NCBI RefSeq assembly: GCF_002895485.1
Contig: NZ_AZRK01000044.1
Span: 62,001 to 126,000, forward strand
DNA: 64,000 nucleotides
Direction: 5' to 3'
Source: Petrotoga sp. 9PWA.NaAc.5.4
Lineage (GTDB): Bacteria > Thermotogota > Thermotogae > Petrotogales > Petrotogaceae
Part shown: positions 26,745 to 37,243 of the stretch, in pieces
Layout of the letters: the number at the start of each line of letters is the position of its first letter
How positions within the stretch are numbered: position 1 is the first letter of the stretch
Position numbers and translations under genes: made by a program
The notes under the pieces: generated by a model
What the model was told of the DNA's origin: nothing
Seen by the model: only the letters and a program-made list of their open reading frames with translations
Database searches by the model: none

Positions 26745-28075
26745 GTTTTTTAAGGACAGTTTATTTATACAATTCATTACAAAACAATATAAAAAAATCT
26801 CGAGAAGAAATACTAAAACTTCGAGAAAAAAAGTTAAAAAAAATTTTGAGATTTGTTTTAAATAATGTACCTTTTTATAAAGAGTACTATGATTCTTTTG
26901 GTATAACGATTAAAAATATAGAATCCACAGACATTTCCGAGCTGCCTAAAATCAATAAAAATATTCTTATGGAAAACTTTAATAAATTTTTTAAAGATTC
27001 AAAAATAAATAAACAAGTAGTTGAAAATTTTTTAAGCAACAATCCAGATCCACGCGCTCTTTTGTTTAATAAATACTACGTAGTTCATAGTTCTGGAACA
27101 AGCGGTACGATAGGATATTATTTATATGGGAAAAAAGAATGGGACTTTATAAAAGCGATTTCTACACGTATGTTTCCTCATTTTGATTTAACAAGGAAGA
27201 AATATGCATTTATAGGAGCAGTTGACGGACATTACGCAGCAATAAGTTTGTTTTTATCTCCTATTAATCAGTTAGAACAATATTTTTATAAAGATTATTT
27301 AATTATGGATATAAATAAACCTATAAATGAATACATTGATATTTTGAATAAATTTAAGCCTGATAATTTGACAGGATATCCGAATGGTATAAAAAGTATA
27401 GCCCTATATCAAAAACAAAAGATTTTAAATGTAAATCCTGAAACGATAGTTACCGGTGGAGAGCCCTTGTTTAAAGAAACAAAGTTGATTTTAAAGGAAG
27501 CTTGGCCTGAGGCGAAGATAGTTAATAGCTATGCTACTTCGGAGTCTTTAGCAATGGGAGTCTCAAGAGAAGATCTCGATTATATGTATTTGTACGATGA
27601 TGCAGTTTATGTTGAAATAGAAAAAGAAGGATTATTATTGACGAATTTATACAACTACACACAACCACTTATAAGATACGAAATAAGCGACATCTTAAAA
27701 CCTGTTGAAAAAGAAAATACAATGTGGCCTTTTACTCCTATTGAAGATGTTGTGGGAAGAAATGAACTGATTCCGTATTTTATAAATGAAAAAAAGGAAA
27801 AAGATTTCATACATCCTATCGTTATAGCGGAATTCTTTGTTAAAGGAGTTAACAGGTTTCAATTTGTGCAAACAGGGTTGGATACTTTTACGTTTAGGAT
27901 AGTTGTTTCTAAGGATAAAGATCTAAATTCTGTCTTAAAAGATACTAAAATGAGACTTCAAAATATTTTAGAAAAAAAGCAGATGAGAAATGTAAAATTT
28001 ACAATAGAAGTTGTGGAAGATATAAGACCTGATGAAAAAACAGGAAAATTCAATTTGGTGAAAATAGAGTTTTAA
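26741..28075 (+). CDS. PaaK/CapK-like adenylate-forming enzyme
   Basis: 444 residues. The ANL-type nucleotide loop HSSGTSGTIGYY lies near residues 117-128, a SYATSE motif near 265, and RYEISD near 308. A late TGKF near the C-terminus carries the likely catalytic Lys. Relatives of phenylacetate-CoA ligase and CapK activate a carboxylate as an acyl-adenylate. The carboxylate is not identifiable here. It is translationally coupled to the macro-domain gene, an unusual partner. Confidence 0.75.
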   Translation: MSFLRTVYLYNSLQNNIKKSREEILKLREKKLKKILRFVLNNVPFYKEYYDSFGITIKNIESTDISELPKINKNILMENFNKFFKDSKINKQVVENFLSNNPDPRALLFNKYYVVHSSGTSGTIGYYLYGKKEWDFIKAISTRMFPHFDLTRKKYAFIGAVDGHYAAISLFLSPINQLEQYFYKDYLIMDINKPINEYIDILNKFKPDNLTGYPNGIKSIALYQKQKILNVNPETIVTGGEPLFKETKLILKEAWPEAKIVNSYATSESLAMGVSREDLDYMYLYDDAVYVEIEKEGLLLTNLYNYTQPLIRYEISDILKPVEKENTMWPFTPIEDVVGRNELIPYFINEKKEKDFIHPIVIAEFFVKGVNRFQFVQTGLDTFTFRIVVSKDKDLNSVLKDTKMRLQNILEKKQMRNVKFTIEVVEDIRPDEKTGKFNLVKIEF

Positions 28076-28123
28076 TATTCATAAATTACACAAAATTTAA
28101 AGATTCAAAAAGAAGGTGTTTTT

Positions 28124-30811
28124 ATGGGAAATCTTTATTTGATAGATGGTTCGGCAATAGCATATAGAGCCTTTTTTGCTTTGGGAGATTGGATGAGTAC
28201 TTCTGACGGCCTTCCTACAAATGCTATATACGGTGTTGCAAGGATGCTTCTCAAGTTATTGAAAGATTACGTAAAAAAGGGAGAAGATTCAATAATATTT
28301 GTTATGGATAAAAAAACGTCAACGTATAGAAACGAATTACTTAAAAGTTATAAAGCTCAACGTCCTGAAACTCCCGAAAAATATATTCAACAAATACCTT
28401 ACATTATGGAGCTTGTAGAAAAATTAGGAATAAAGTTTATTTCAATGGATAATTACGAAGCCGATGATGTAATAGCTTCAATAGTAGTTAAAAAAAAGGA
28501 AAATTATGACAATATTTACATTATAACTTCTGATAAAGATATGATGCAATTAGTGAAAGAAAATATTTATATTTTAAGACCTGAGCAAGGAGTAACGGAG
28601 ATAGTTAAATATGATGAAAAAGAAGTAGAGAAAAAGATGGGAGTCCCTCCTAAAAAAATTGCTGATTTATTAGCGTTAATGGGAGATTCATCGGATAATA
28701 TTCCTGGAGTAAAAGGTATTGGTATAAAAACTGCTCAAAAATTACTTCAAGATTACGAATGTATAGAAGAACTGTACGAAAATATAGATAAAATCAAAGG
28801 ATCCACTCAAAAGAAGCTCATTGAAAATAAAGATAATGCTGTTATGAGCAAAAAACTTGTAAAACTAATGTTAGACGCTCCTATTGAAAAAATGTATAAA
28901 GACGAAGAGATTGTATATAGAGGTTACAAAGAAGATTTAAGAGAACTTTTGAGGAGACTGGAATTTAATTCTATACTAAAAGAATTAGATATCACACAAG
29001 AAAATTCTAAAAAAAGTACTAATCTCTCCACAAAAGAAAAAAGAAAAGATTATTCTTCAAAAGGAAAATATGAATTGTTCACTTCAAAAAATTATAAAGA
29101 ATTATTGAAAATTATTGAAGAAAACGAGATTATTTCTTTTGACATAGAAACTACCTCTTTAGATCCATATAAAGCAGATATCGTTGGTATAGCGTTATCT
29201 GTTGAAACATTTGAAGGATATTTTCTTGATTTATACAAAGACGAAAAAAGATGGGACATAGTAAATGAACTCATAGATATATTGAATAACAAAAAAATTG
29301 TTGGACAAAATTTAAAATACGATATTTCTGTTTTAAAAGTAAATGGTGTAGAGTTAAAAAAAGTATATTTTGATACTATGATAGCAGCATATTTATTAGA
29401 TCCAGACAGTAGAAGGTTCAATATGGATGATCTTGCAAAAGAATATTTAGATTACAAATCAACTAAATACAAAGAATTATTCGGAAAAGATATAAAACTT
29501 TTAACTTTAGGAGATATCGAGAAGCAAAAAGTAGTCGATTACGCTGGTGAAGACGCTGATATTGCATACAGATTGTTTGAAGTTTTGAAACCAAAATTAG
29601 AAGAATTCGAACTATTGGAATTATTTCAAAAAATTGAAATACCAACGATTAACGTACTTTCAGAAATGGAAATAAACGGGGTGTATTTTGATTTAAAAGA
29701 GTTGAAAGAACTTGAAATAGAATATAACAAAAAATTGGATTCTTTAATGGCCGAAATGAAAAAAATGGTGGGGTATGATTTCAATCCTAATTCTCCAAAG
29801 CAGGTTGGAGAATTACTTTTCGAACATTTAGGTTTGAAAGGTAAAAGAAAAACAAAAAGTGGTGTTTATTCAACAGACGCAGATGCTTTAGAGTCTTTAA
29901 AAAATGAGCATCCTATAGTTGAAAAGCTTTTAGAATATAGAAAATATCAAAAACTTATTTCAACATACATAGTTGCTATTCCAAAATTAGTTAATCCAAA
30001 AACAGGAAGAGTCCATACTTCATTCAATCAAACTGGTACCGCTACTGGGAGATTGAGTAGCAGTGAACCCAACCTACAAAATTTGCCTATAAGAGAAGAA
30101 GAAGGAGAAAGAATAAGAAGAACGCTTAAAGTACAAAAAGAAGACTTTGTGTTATTAAGCGCAGATTATTCGCAGATAGAATTAAGGGTTTTGGCTCATA
30201 TAACAAAGGATGAAACATTGATAAATGCTTTCATAAATGATGAAGATATTCATTCTTTAACGGCTGCAAAAATATTTGGTGTTGATGTTAAGAAGGTCGA
30301 TTCCAATATGAGAAGAGTTGGAAAAGTGGTTAATTTTTCTCTTATATACGGGTCTTCCGCTTATGGGCTTGCTGAAAATCTTGGTATACCTGTCGAAGAT
30401 GCCAAAACATTTATAAAAAAGTATTTTGAAACTTATAAAAAGGTACAAGAAAGTCAAGAAGAGAGTTTAAAAGTTGCAAAAAGCAAAGGTTATGTTGAAA
30501 CTATATTTGGAAGAAAAAGATTTTTAAATAAAATAAAAACTAATCAATCAGAATTAAAAAGAATAGTTATAAACACCCCTATTCAAGGAAGTGCGGCTGA
30601 TATAATGAAATTAGCCATGATAAAGTTGTATGAAACTCTTGATGAACAGGCAAAATTGATTCTTCAAGTTCATGATGAAGTTCTCATAGAACTACCAGAA
30701 AAATTAGTTGAAAATACAAAAAAGGTTGTTAAAGATTGTATGGAAAATGTCGTAAAATTAGAAGTTCCCTTGAAAGTTGATATAAACGTTGGGAAAAATT
30801 GGCAAAAATAG
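28124..30811 (+). CDS. polA: DNA polymerase I with 5' nuclease and intact proofreading domain
   Basis: 895 residues. The 5' nuclease occupies about 1-290 (DGSAIAYRAFF, then YEADDVIAS and GDSSDNIPGVKGIG). The 3'-5' exonuclease occupies about 320-490 and keeps its metal ligands: DIETT (near 340), NLKYD (near 403) and the GEDADIAY region (near 474). Polymerase motifs A (SADYSQIELR near 682), B (RRVGKVVNFSLIYG near 728) and C (QVHDEVLIE near 848) are present. It is thus a proofreading enzyme, unlike Taq. A gap of 48 nt separates it from the PaaK-like gene. Confidence 0.97.
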   Translation: MGNLYLIDGSAIAYRAFFALGDWMSTSDGLPTNAIYGVARMLLKLLKDYVKKGEDSIIFVMDKKTSTYRNELLKSYKAQRPETPEKYIQQIPYIMELVEKLGIKFISMDNYEADDVIASIVVKKKENYDNIYIITSDKDMMQLVKENIYILRPEQGVTEIVKYDEKEVEKKMGVPPKKIADLLALMGDSSDNIPGVKGIGIKTAQKLLQDYECIEELYENIDKIKGSTQKKLIENKDNAVMSKKLVKLMLDAPIEKMYKDEEIVYRGYKEDLRELLRRLEFNSILKELDITQENSKKSTNLSTKEKRKDYSSKGKYELFTSKNYKELLKIIEENEIISFDIETTSLDPYKADIVGIALSVETFEGYFLDLYKDEKRWDIVNELIDILNNKKIVGQNLKYDISVLKVNGVELKKVYFDTMIAAYLLDPDSRRFNMDDLAKEYLDYKSTKYKELFGKDIKLLTLGDIEKQKVVDYAGEDADIAYRLFEVLKPKLEEFELLELFQKIEIPTINVLSEMEINGVYFDLKELKELEIEYNKKLDSLMAEMKKMVGYDFNPNSPKQVGELLFEHLGLKGKRKTKSGVYSTDADALESLKNEHPIVEKLLEYRKYQKLISTYIVAIPKLVNPKTGRVHTSFNQTGTATGRLSSSEPNLQNLPIREEEGERIRRTLKVQKEDFVLLSADYSQIELRVLAHITKDETLINAFINDEDIHSLTAAKIFGVDVKKVDSNMRRVGKVVNFSLIYGSSAYGLAENLGIPVEDAKTFIKKYFETYKKVQESQEESLKVAKSKGYVETIFGRKRFLNKIKTNQSELKRIVINTPIQGSAADIMKLAMIKLYETLDEQAKLILQVHDEVLIELPEKLVENTKKVVKDCMENVVKLEVPLKVDINVGKNWQK

Positions 30812-30931
30812 AGTTAATTTATATGTTTGTATAACTACGCAAGATAAAATATTCATTTTTCAAGAAAATTTGATATAATTAGAGTAATAATAAATTGTTT
30901 ATCTTTAATTTAGTGCAAGTGGAGGCAACAA

Positions 30932-32260
30932 ATGAAAAAGTTTCATATAGTTAGGTTAGGTTGTCCAAAAAACGATGCAGATATGGATAATTTGCAAGGT
31001 TTATTAGAGAGTAAAGGATATTTATATGAAAAGAAACCTGAAGATTCTGATTTAATATTTATTGATACTTGTGGTTTCATAGAAGAGGCAAAAAGAGAAA
31101 GTATAGAAACAATATTTGAATATATATCTCTAAAAGAAAATCATAAAAATTTGCGAGTAATTGCACTTGGTTGTCTTACAGAAAGGTATTACAATGAAAT
31201 AAAAGAAGAAATACCGGAATTGGACGGAATCTTTGGAGTTATATCTCCAAAAACTGTTGTTGATAATGTTGAAAGAGGTTTGCTATTTTTTAAATCTAAC
31301 GAGCCGGAAACAATCTACAAATGTGAAAGTAGATCCTTTCCAGACTCTTATTATGCATATGTGAAAATTGGTGATGGATGTAGTAGAAATTGTACCTTTT
31401 GTTCTATTCCTTCTTTTAAAGGAAAACCAAAAAGCAGAGAAATTGAAGACATAAAAAATGAAGTAAATTTTCTTGTAAAAAATGGTGTTAAAGAAGTTAT
31501 ATTAGTATCTCAAGATAATTCTTTATACGGTGTAGATATTTACAAAAATCAAGCGTTGCCAAAACTCTTAGATACGTTGAATAAAATTGATGGAGATTTT
31601 TGGATTAGAGTAATGTATTTACATCCTGATTTTATAACCCAGGAAATAATAGATTCTATTCATCACAATGAAAAAGTTTTAAACTACTTTGATATACCAA
31701 TTCAACATATTTCTAATAATATTCTTAATTCCATGGGAAGGTTAAAAAAGAAAACTGAAATAATCAAAATTATAGAAAGAATTAGAAAAGAACCTTCTGC
31801 TATTCGTACAACATTAATGTTAGGCTTTCCCGGCGAAACTTCCAAAGACTTTGAAGAACTGATGGAATTTGTAAAAGAAGTTAAATTTGAACGGTTGGGG
31901 AGTTTTAGATATTCAAAGGAAGACGGTACAAAAGCGTTTAAAATGATTGATCAAGTACCTGAAAAAATTAAAATTAATAGGCAAAAAGAATTGATGGAAC
32001 TTCAAAGTAAAATATCAAAAGAAATACTTGAATCCTATGTAGGAAAGATTATGAAAGTTCTTCTTGAAGAGAAAGAAAACGGTGTTTATTTGGCAAGAAG
32101 TTATTTAGATGCTCCCGAAATTGATGGGAATGTATTTTTAAAAGAAGATGAAGATTTAAAAGTTGGAGAATTTGCAAATGTGCTAATATCAAGAGCTTAC
32201 GAATATGATCTGGAAGGGGAGCTAAAAGATGAATGTCCCAAACTTATTGAGTCTAAGTAG
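30932..32260 (+). CDS. rimO: ribosomal protein S12 methylthiotransferase
   Basis: 442 residues. This radical-SAM enzyme adds a methylthio group to an Asp of ribosomal protein S12. The N-terminal cluster domain starts with RLGCPKN, diagnostic of RimO rather than MiaB, and has DTCGF and ALGCL for the other two cysteines. The radical-SAM motif CSRNCTFCSIP lies near residues 147-157. A TRAM domain fills the C-terminus. A TATAAT at 30874-30879 upstream may be its -10. It overlaps pgsA by 32 nt. Confidence 0.95.
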   Translation: MKKFHIVRLGCPKNDADMDNLQGLLESKGYLYEKKPEDSDLIFIDTCGFIEEAKRESIETIFEYISLKENHKNLRVIALGCLTERYYNEIKEEIPELDGIFGVISPKTVVDNVERGLLFFKSNEPETIYKCESRSFPDSYYAYVKIGDGCSRNCTFCSIPSFKGKPKSREIEDIKNEVNFLVKNGVKEVILVSQDNSLYGVDIYKNQALPKLLDTLNKIDGDFWIRVMYLHPDFITQEIIDSIHHNEKVLNYFDIPIQHISNNILNSMGRLKKKTEIIKIIERIRKEPSAIRTTLMLGFPGETSKDFEELMEFVKEVKFERLGSFRYSKEDGTKAFKMIDQVPEKIKINRQKELMELQSKISKEILESYVGKIMKVLLEEKENGVYLARSYLDAPEIDGNVFLKEDEDLKVGEFANVLISRAYEYDLEGELKDECPKLIESK

Positions 32261-32753
32261 AATAATTTTAGTAATTCCTATATTCATTTTAACTGTTTTA
32301 GGAGAAAATTTTTATTTCGCTGCCTTGATTGTTTTTATAGTGGCGTCTCTCACTGATTTGTTTGATGGACTAATAGCTAGGAGAACGAAGCAAGTTACCG
32401 ACTTAGGGAAATTTTTAGATCAGATTTCAGATAAAATCCTTATAAACTCTATTTTCGTTGCTATGTTATCCGTTAACTTATTACCTGGCTGGTTTGTTGC
32501 TTTAATTATATCAAGAGATATTTATGTAAGTGGACTTAGGATGTATTTAGCAAGTAGAAATTTAGTTATACCCGCGGATATACTTGGAAAAATTAAGACT
32601 GTCTTAGAAATTATTTTGATTATCCTGATTTATTTACAAGTTACAGCTTTTTTTATTAATATTTTTGTATATTTTACCTTAATTATAAGCCTCCTATCTG
32701 CTGTGAATTATACGTTAAAAAACACTTCGTACTTTAAAGGTGAAACGAAGTAA
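32229..32753 (+). CDS. pgsA: CDP-alcohol phosphatidyltransferase, probable phosphatidylglycerophosphate synthase
   Basis: 174 residues with about four to five membrane helices. The complete family motif DGX2ARX8GX3DX3D runs from residue 45 (FDGLIARR) to the Asp of DKI near residue 69. PgsA makes phosphatidylglycerophosphate from CDP-diacylglycerol and glycerol-3-phosphate. The rimO-pgsA-thpR-recA order supports this choice over other members of the family. AGGGGAG precedes ATG 32229 inside rimO. Confidence 0.9.
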   Translation: MNVPNLLSLSRIILVIPIFILTVLGENFYFAALIVFIVASLTDLFDGLIARRTKQVTDLGKFLDQISDKILINSIFVAMLSVNLLPGWFVALIISRDIYVSGLRMYLASRNLVIPADILGKIKTVLEIILIILIYLQVTAFFINIFVYFTLIISLLSAVNYTLKNTSYFKGETK

Positions 32754-32766
32754 GGGAGGAATTCAA

Positions 32767-33378
32767 ATGATTCAATTAAAAGAAGACAAAGAACCTATAA
32801 ATGATAGTAAAGTCAGGTCTTTTATAGCGATAGAAACAAATAAAGAGTTAGAAAAAGGTATATCTGATTTAATAGAAAAACTTAAAAGAATGGGGTTTAA
32901 AGCAAACTGGACTCAAGCTAAAAATGTTCATCTTACTTTATTTTTCTTGGGAGATCAAAAAATATCAAAAATAGCTCATTTGGCATACAAAATAGGCGAA
33001 AGATTAACGGGTTTTCCAACTTTTATTTTTAAAATACAAAGGATAGGATTTTTTGAGAACAATAACGTTCCAAGGGTGTTGTGGCTTGGAATAAAGGATG
33101 ATCCAACCTTAGTTGGATTATATGAGGAAGTAAAAAAAGTCATAAAAATAAATGAAATAGATACAAAAGAAGGAGATTTTGTACCTCATATTACAGTTGG
33201 AAGAATTAAAGGATATCCTAATCATTGGCAAGAACTATTGAATTCTTTGGATTTTGAGGAAATAAAGGTTTTTGTAAATTCAATAGGTATTTATTCTTCT
33301 ACACTGACAAAAAAAAGACCTATATATAATAAGTTATACACGGTTGATTTTGAAGGAGGCGTAATCATTAATGGCTAA
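32767..33378 (+). CDS. thpR: RNA 2',3'-cyclic phosphodiesterase (2'-5' RNA ligase family)
   Basis: 203 residues. Two HxTx catalytic motifs are present: HLTLFFLG near residue 58 and HITVGRIK near 142, the spacing typical of LigT/ThpR two-histidine phosphoesterases. The enzyme opens 2',3'-cyclic phosphates in RNA; its cellular role is uncertain. ATG 32767 follows GGGAGGA by 7 nt. The end overlaps recA by 8 nt. Confidence 0.88.
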   Translation: MIQLKEDKEPINDSKVRSFIAIETNKELEKGISDLIEKLKRMGFKANWTQAKNVHLTLFFLGDQKISKIAHLAYKIGERLTGFPTFIFKIQRIGFFENNNVPRVLWLGIKDDPTLVGLYEEVKKVIKINEIDTKEGDFVPHITVGRIKGYPNHWQELLNSLDFEEIKVFVNSIGIYSSTLTKKRPIYNKLYTVDFEGGVIING

Positions 33379-34489
33379 AAATGATTCAAAAGATGTAAAC
33401 AAAGAAGATTTGCTTGAAAAACTTGTGAAAGAACTAGAAAAAAATCATGGTACTGGTTCAGTTATGATAATGGGAAAAGGTTTAGACAACAAAAATATTT
33501 CTGTTGTTCCTACAGGTTGTTTATCCTTAGATATAGCGTTAGGAGTGGGAGGATATCCTCGTGGAAGAATAATTGAAATATATGGAAATGAATCCTCTGG
33601 TAAAACAACTCTCGCTTTACAATCTTTGGCAGAGGTTCAAAGGATGAATGGTATAGCAGCATTTATAGATGCAGAACATGCTTTGGATATTGACTATGCG
33701 CGAAAATTAGGAGTAGATGTCGACAAACTAATTGTATCTCAGCCAGACTACGGAGAACAGGCTTTAGAAATTGTAGATTCTTTAGTGAGGTCAAACATAG
33801 TAGATATAATAGTAGTGGATTCGGTAGCTGCACTTGTTCCAAAGGCAGAAATTGAAGGCGCAATGGGAGATTCTCATATGGGATTACAAGCGAGATTGAT
33901 GTCTCAAGCATTAAGAAAACTTGCGGGCAGTGTTAGCAAATCTAAATCTATAGTGATTTTTATAAATCAGATAAGAATGAAAATAGGAGTAGTATATGGC
34001 AATCCAGAAACAACCACAGGAGGAATAGCTTTAAAATTTTATTCGACTATACGAATAGAAGTTAGAAAAGGCAGCGTAATAAGAGAAGGAAAAGATCAAA
34101 TTGGGACTGAGACAACTCTAAAAGTTGTTAAGAACAAGGTAGCTCCACCCTTTAAAGAAGCTTCGGTTGACATGGTGTTTGGGAAAGGAATCGCAAAAGA
34201 AAATGATATATTTAATTTGGCTCTAGAAGAGGGATTGATCCAGAGAAAGGGTGCTTGGTTTTCTTATATCAACGATAAGGGAGAAGAAATAAGTTTGGGA
34301 CAAGGTAAAAATGTTTCCGTAAATTATTTAGTTGAAAATCCTGATATATTAGACTATTTAGAATATAAAATAAGAAAAAATCATGGATTAATTATCCCGG
34401 AACTTTTAGCAGAAAAATTTGAATCGAAGTCTTCTAAAAATGAAAAAAATAAAGTAAAATCGCAAGAGGAAAAAGTTGAAGAAAATTGA
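33371..34489 (+). CDS. recA: recombinase RecA
   Basis: 372 residues. RecA forms filaments on single-stranded DNA, catalyses strand exchange and triggers SOS cleavage. Walker A (GNESSGKTT) lies near residues 76-84 and the Walker B strand ([15 protein letters not shown]) near 146-160. [15 protein letters not shown] and the [12 protein letters not shown] region of loop L2 are also visible. The C-terminus is charged and low in complexity. GAAGGAGG precedes ATG 33371. No LexA box was searched exhaustively. recX overlaps its end. Confidence 0.98.
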   Translation: MAKNDSKDVNKEDLLEKLVKELEKNHGTGSVMIMGKGLDNKNISVVPTGCLSLDIALGVGGYPRGRIIEIYGNESSGKTTLALQSLAEVQRMNGIAAFIDAEHALDIDYARKLGVDVDKLIVSQPDYGEQALEIVDSLVRSNIVDIIVVDSVAALVPKAEIEGAMGDSHMGLQARLMSQALRKLAGSVSKSKSIVIFINQIRMKIGVVYGNPETTTGGIALKFYSTIRIEVRKGSVIREGKDQIGTETTLKVVKNKVAPPFKEASVDMVFGKGIAKENDIFNLALEEGLIQRKGAWFSYINDKGEEISLGQGKNVSVNYLVENPDILDYLEYKIRKNHGLIIPELLAEKFESKSSKNEKNKVKSQEEKVEEN

Positions 34490-34937
34490 CCCTTATGATA
34501 AAAAAGCTGCCGAAAAAGCTGCTTTAAATTTATTGAAATATAGAGTTAGATCTGAGAAAGAGCTTGAAGAACGATTGAAACAAAAAGGTTTTGATGAAAA
34601 GGTTGTTTTTGAGATTGTAGAAAAATGTAAAAAAAGTGGTCTGGTTGACGACAAAATTTTTGCGTGTTTATTTTCATACGACAAATTAACCCTTGATAAA
34701 AAAGGTCCGTTATATATACAAAACGAATTAAAACGCTGGGGAGTTGAAGAAGATTTAATCGTTGAAGCTTTGGAAAAAGTTAAGACGGAAGTAGATATTT
34801 ATATGATTGCTTTAGAAGTAGCAAAAAATTATTATAAAAAATCTTCTGATTTGTTAAAAACTAAATCATATTTATATAGGCGAGGTTTTGAGCCAGACAT
34901 TATAAACTGTGTTATTGAAGACTTGAGAGGTGATTAA
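34476..34937 (+). CDS. recX: RecA regulator RecX
   Basis: 153 residues, all helical, with the RecX pattern: [24 protein letters not shown] near 16-39 and [11 protein letters not shown] near 54. RecX limits RecA filament growth. It starts at TTG 34476 inside the end of recA (14-nt overlap), with AGAGGA 5 nt upstream. Position after recA strengthens the call. Confidence 0.9.
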   Translation: MKKIDPYDKKAAEKAALNLLKYRVRSEKELEERLKQKGFDEKVVFEIVEKCKKSGLVDDKIFACLFSYDKLTLDKKGPLYIQNELKRWGVEEDLIVEALEKVKTEVDIYMIALEVAKNYYKKSSDLLKTKSYLYRRGFEPDIINCVIEDLRGD

Positions 34938-34939
34938 TA

Positions 34940-36493
34940 ATGGGAATATGGATAACTATAATTGTAGCATTTGTAGTATTTGTTTTATCATTAATATTGG
35001 GGATATATGTAGGCAATAAGAGACTTATTGCTTCTTTAAAAAACAGAAAAGAACAGTTAGAGTTAGAAATTCAGAACAAACAAAAAGAAATAAAAGAACT
35101 TTTAGATAAAGCAGAAGAGGAAGCCAAAGCTTTAAAACAAAAAGAATTGATTGAGGCAAGAGAAGAGATTCACAAATTAAGAGAACAATTTGATTTAGAA
35201 GCGAAACAACAAAGGGAAGAACTAAAAGCTTTAGAAGAAAGACTTATACGTAAAGAAGAAAGTTTAGAAAAGAAAGAAGAAACCATTGAAAAATTAAAAG
35301 AAAAGTTAGAATCCCAAATTGAAAATGCAGAAAAATTAGAAAAAGATTTAGAAACTAAATTGAACGTAATAGCCAAAATGAGTGAAGAAGAAGCAAAAGA
35401 ATTGGTAATAAAGGAAGCAAAAGAAAAATATGAATTAGAAATAGCACAAAAGTTTAAAGAAATCAAGGATCAATATGAAGATGAAGCCAAAAAATATGCA
35501 AGATGGGTAATAACAACGGCCATTCAAAGGTATGCATCAGACATTACATCAGAATTAACAACATCAACGGTTGCTCTTCCAACAGATGATATGAAAGGAA
35601 GAATTATAGGGCGAGAAGGTAGAAATATTAGAACTTTTGAAAAATTAACAGGAGCAGATTTAATAATAGATGATACACCAGAAATTGTAGTTATTTCATC
35701 TTTTAATCCTTTAAGACGAGAAATTGCCAAGAGAACTCTTGAAATGTTAGTAGCAGATGGAAGGATACATCCTGCAAGAATAGAAGAACTATATGAAAAA
35801 TCAAAGAAAGAGATAGAAGAATATATAAAAGAAATGGGAAAAGAAGCCGTTGTAAGAGTTGGAATTAAACAGCCTCACAATGAAATAATTAAGCTATTGG
35901 GAAGGTTAAAGTTTAGAACAAGTTATGGGCAAGATGTTTTGGAGCATTCTATAGAAGTAGCACAATTTGCTGGTATGATGGCAAGTGAATTAGGGTTAAA
36001 TGTCGAATTAGCAAAACGCGCAGCGCTTTTTCATGACCTTGGAAAAGCTGTGGACCATGAAGTTGAAGGGTCTCATGCTTTGGTTGGTGGGCAAATAGCC
36101 AGAAGATATGGTGAAAAGTTGGAAGTCGTTAATGCAATTCAATATCATCATAATGAAGTTGATCCAATGACTCCAGAAGCTGTTTTAGTTGCTGCAAGTG
36201 ATGCTTTATCAGCATCAAGACCTGGCGCAAGAAAAGAGACATTAGAAAATTATATAAGAAGGATAGAACAATTAGAAGAAATTGCGAAATCTTTTAGATA
36301 TGTTGATAAAGCTTATGCTATCCAGGCTGGTCGAGAGTTGAGGATAATAGTGCAACCCGATAAAGTAGAGGATGCTGTAGCCGAAAAATTAGCACACGAT
36401 ATTTCAATTCAAATAGAAGAAAAGGTACAATATCCAGGAGTTATAAAGGTCACGGTAATTAGAGAAAAACGAAGTGTAGCTTATGCAAGTTGA
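34940..36493 (+). CDS. rny: ribonuclease Y
   Basis: 517 residues. An N-terminal membrane helix (about 4-24) tethers the protein, followed by a long charged coiled coil (about 30-190). A KH RNA-binding domain (GREGRNIRTFEKLTGADLI near 222) and an HD phosphohydrolase domain (HDLGKAVDHE near 362) follow. RNase Y is the main initiator of mRNA decay in bacteria without RNase E. Two nucleotides separate it from recX. Unlike the other HD proteins it has no response-regulator domain. Confidence 0.96.
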   Translation: MGIWITIIVAFVVFVLSLILGIYVGNKRLIASLKNRKEQLELEIQNKQKEIKELLDKAEEEAKALKQKELIEAREEIHKLREQFDLEAKQQREELKALEERLIRKEESLEKKEETIEKLKEKLESQIENAEKLEKDLETKLNVIAKMSEEEAKELVIKEAKEKYELEIAQKFKEIKDQYEDEAKKYARWVITTAIQRYASDITSELTTSTVALPTDDMKGRIIGREGRNIRTFEKLTGADLIIDDTPEIVVISSFNPLRREIAKRTLEMLVADGRIHPARIEELYEKSKKEIEEYIKEMGKEAVVRVGIKQPHNEIIKLLGRLKFRTSYGQDVLEHSIEVAQFAGMMASELGLNVELAKRAALFHDLGKAVDHEVEGSHALVGGQIARRYGEKLEVVNAIQYHHNEVDPMTPEAVLVAASDALSASRPGARKETLENYIRRIEQLEEIAKSFRYVDKAYAIQAGRELRIIVQPDKVEDAVAEKLAHDISIQIEEKVQYPGVIKVTVIREKRSVAYAS

Positions 36494-36509
36494 TCAATTT
36501 TTAGTGTAA

Positions 36510-36545
36510 TTAAAGGGATGCTTCTAAAAGCATCCCTTTAATTTT
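36510..36545. terminator. bidirectional terminator between rny and the ferritin-like gene
   Basis: A perfect 14-bp stem (36510-36523 with 36528-36541) encloses CTAA. T-rich sequence follows on the plus strand, and A-rich sequence on the other side serves the converging minus-strand gene. Confidence 0.85.
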
Positions 36546-36553
36546 GCTTTTAA

Positions 36554-37060
36554 TTAATAGAGTGGTTCAACATCCATATGTTCCCAGTAGTCTTTAGCAA
36601 CTTTTTGATAAAGGGTATAAATTCGATCTCTGTGATCTTCTTCCCATTCGGCAAGATGGTTCAAAATCTTTTTCATTTCATCATCATCAACACTTTGAGC
36701 AGCTTTTTTATAATAGTTTACAAAATCTTCTTCTATCAAATAAGCCATTCTCAAAACAGGAATATCAGATTTCACACTTTCAAAATCTCCTCCATACACT
36801 ATTTCTGTCTGAGCCCTTTTTGAGAAAGCTTGTCCTATATCTTCTTCTTGTGAAAAGTATACATAATCATGATCTTTAACATTTCTTATTAAACCACTAA
36901 TGTAATTTACGTGACCTTTCTCCATATTGCTTAACTCTTCAAAGATATCTTTTACTTGTTTTATTTTTACTGTTTTAGATTTTGATTCATAAAATTGCAT
37001 TCCTTCGATTTCTTTAGATAAAGCGTATTCTAATATACCTAAAACCTTTTTGGTATTCAA
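36554..37060 (-). CDS. ferritin-like diiron protein (rubrerythrin-type domain)
   Basis: 168 residues forming a four-helix bundle. Metal-ligand segments are SKEIEGMQFY, SNMEKGHV, LIEEDFVNYY and LAEWEEDHRDR, giving the E...ExxH pattern twice. It lacks the C-terminal rubredoxin domain of classic rubrerythrin, so it is a short erythrin/ferritin-like protein, probably for peroxide or iron handling. TTG 37060 is the likely start: GGAGGTGAT lies 8 nt upstream, while ATG 37066 falls within two bases of the same site. Confidence 0.85.
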   Translation of the reverse strand: MNTKKVLGILEYALSKEIEGMQFYESKSKTVKIKQVKDIFEELSNMEKGHVNYISGLIRNVKDHDYVYFSQEEDIGQAFSKRAQTEIVYGGDFESVKSDIPVLRMAYLIEEDFVNYYKKAAQSVDDDEMKKILNHLAEWEEDHRDRIYTLYQKVAKDYWEHMDVEPLY

Positions 37061-37096
37061 AAACATCACCTCCACATTTTATAGAGCATTTGTTGC

Positions 37097-37126
37097 ATTA
37101 TATCAAGAAGATTTTTCCTTCTACAA
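37097..37126 (-). promoter_or_regulatory. promoter of the ferritin-like gene
   Basis: On the minus strand TTGTAG (37126-37121) and a perfect TATAAT (37102-37097) are 18 nt apart. The leader would be about 30 nt. Confidence 0.55.
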
Positions 37127-37243
37127 ACCAAAACGATCAACGTGCTTCAAAATAATAATCATACTACTATCTCTGTTATAACCAAAAACGTTTTTTTGCA
37201 AACTTTCTTCAAGATACATTAAGAATTAATTGGTAGATAGTTT

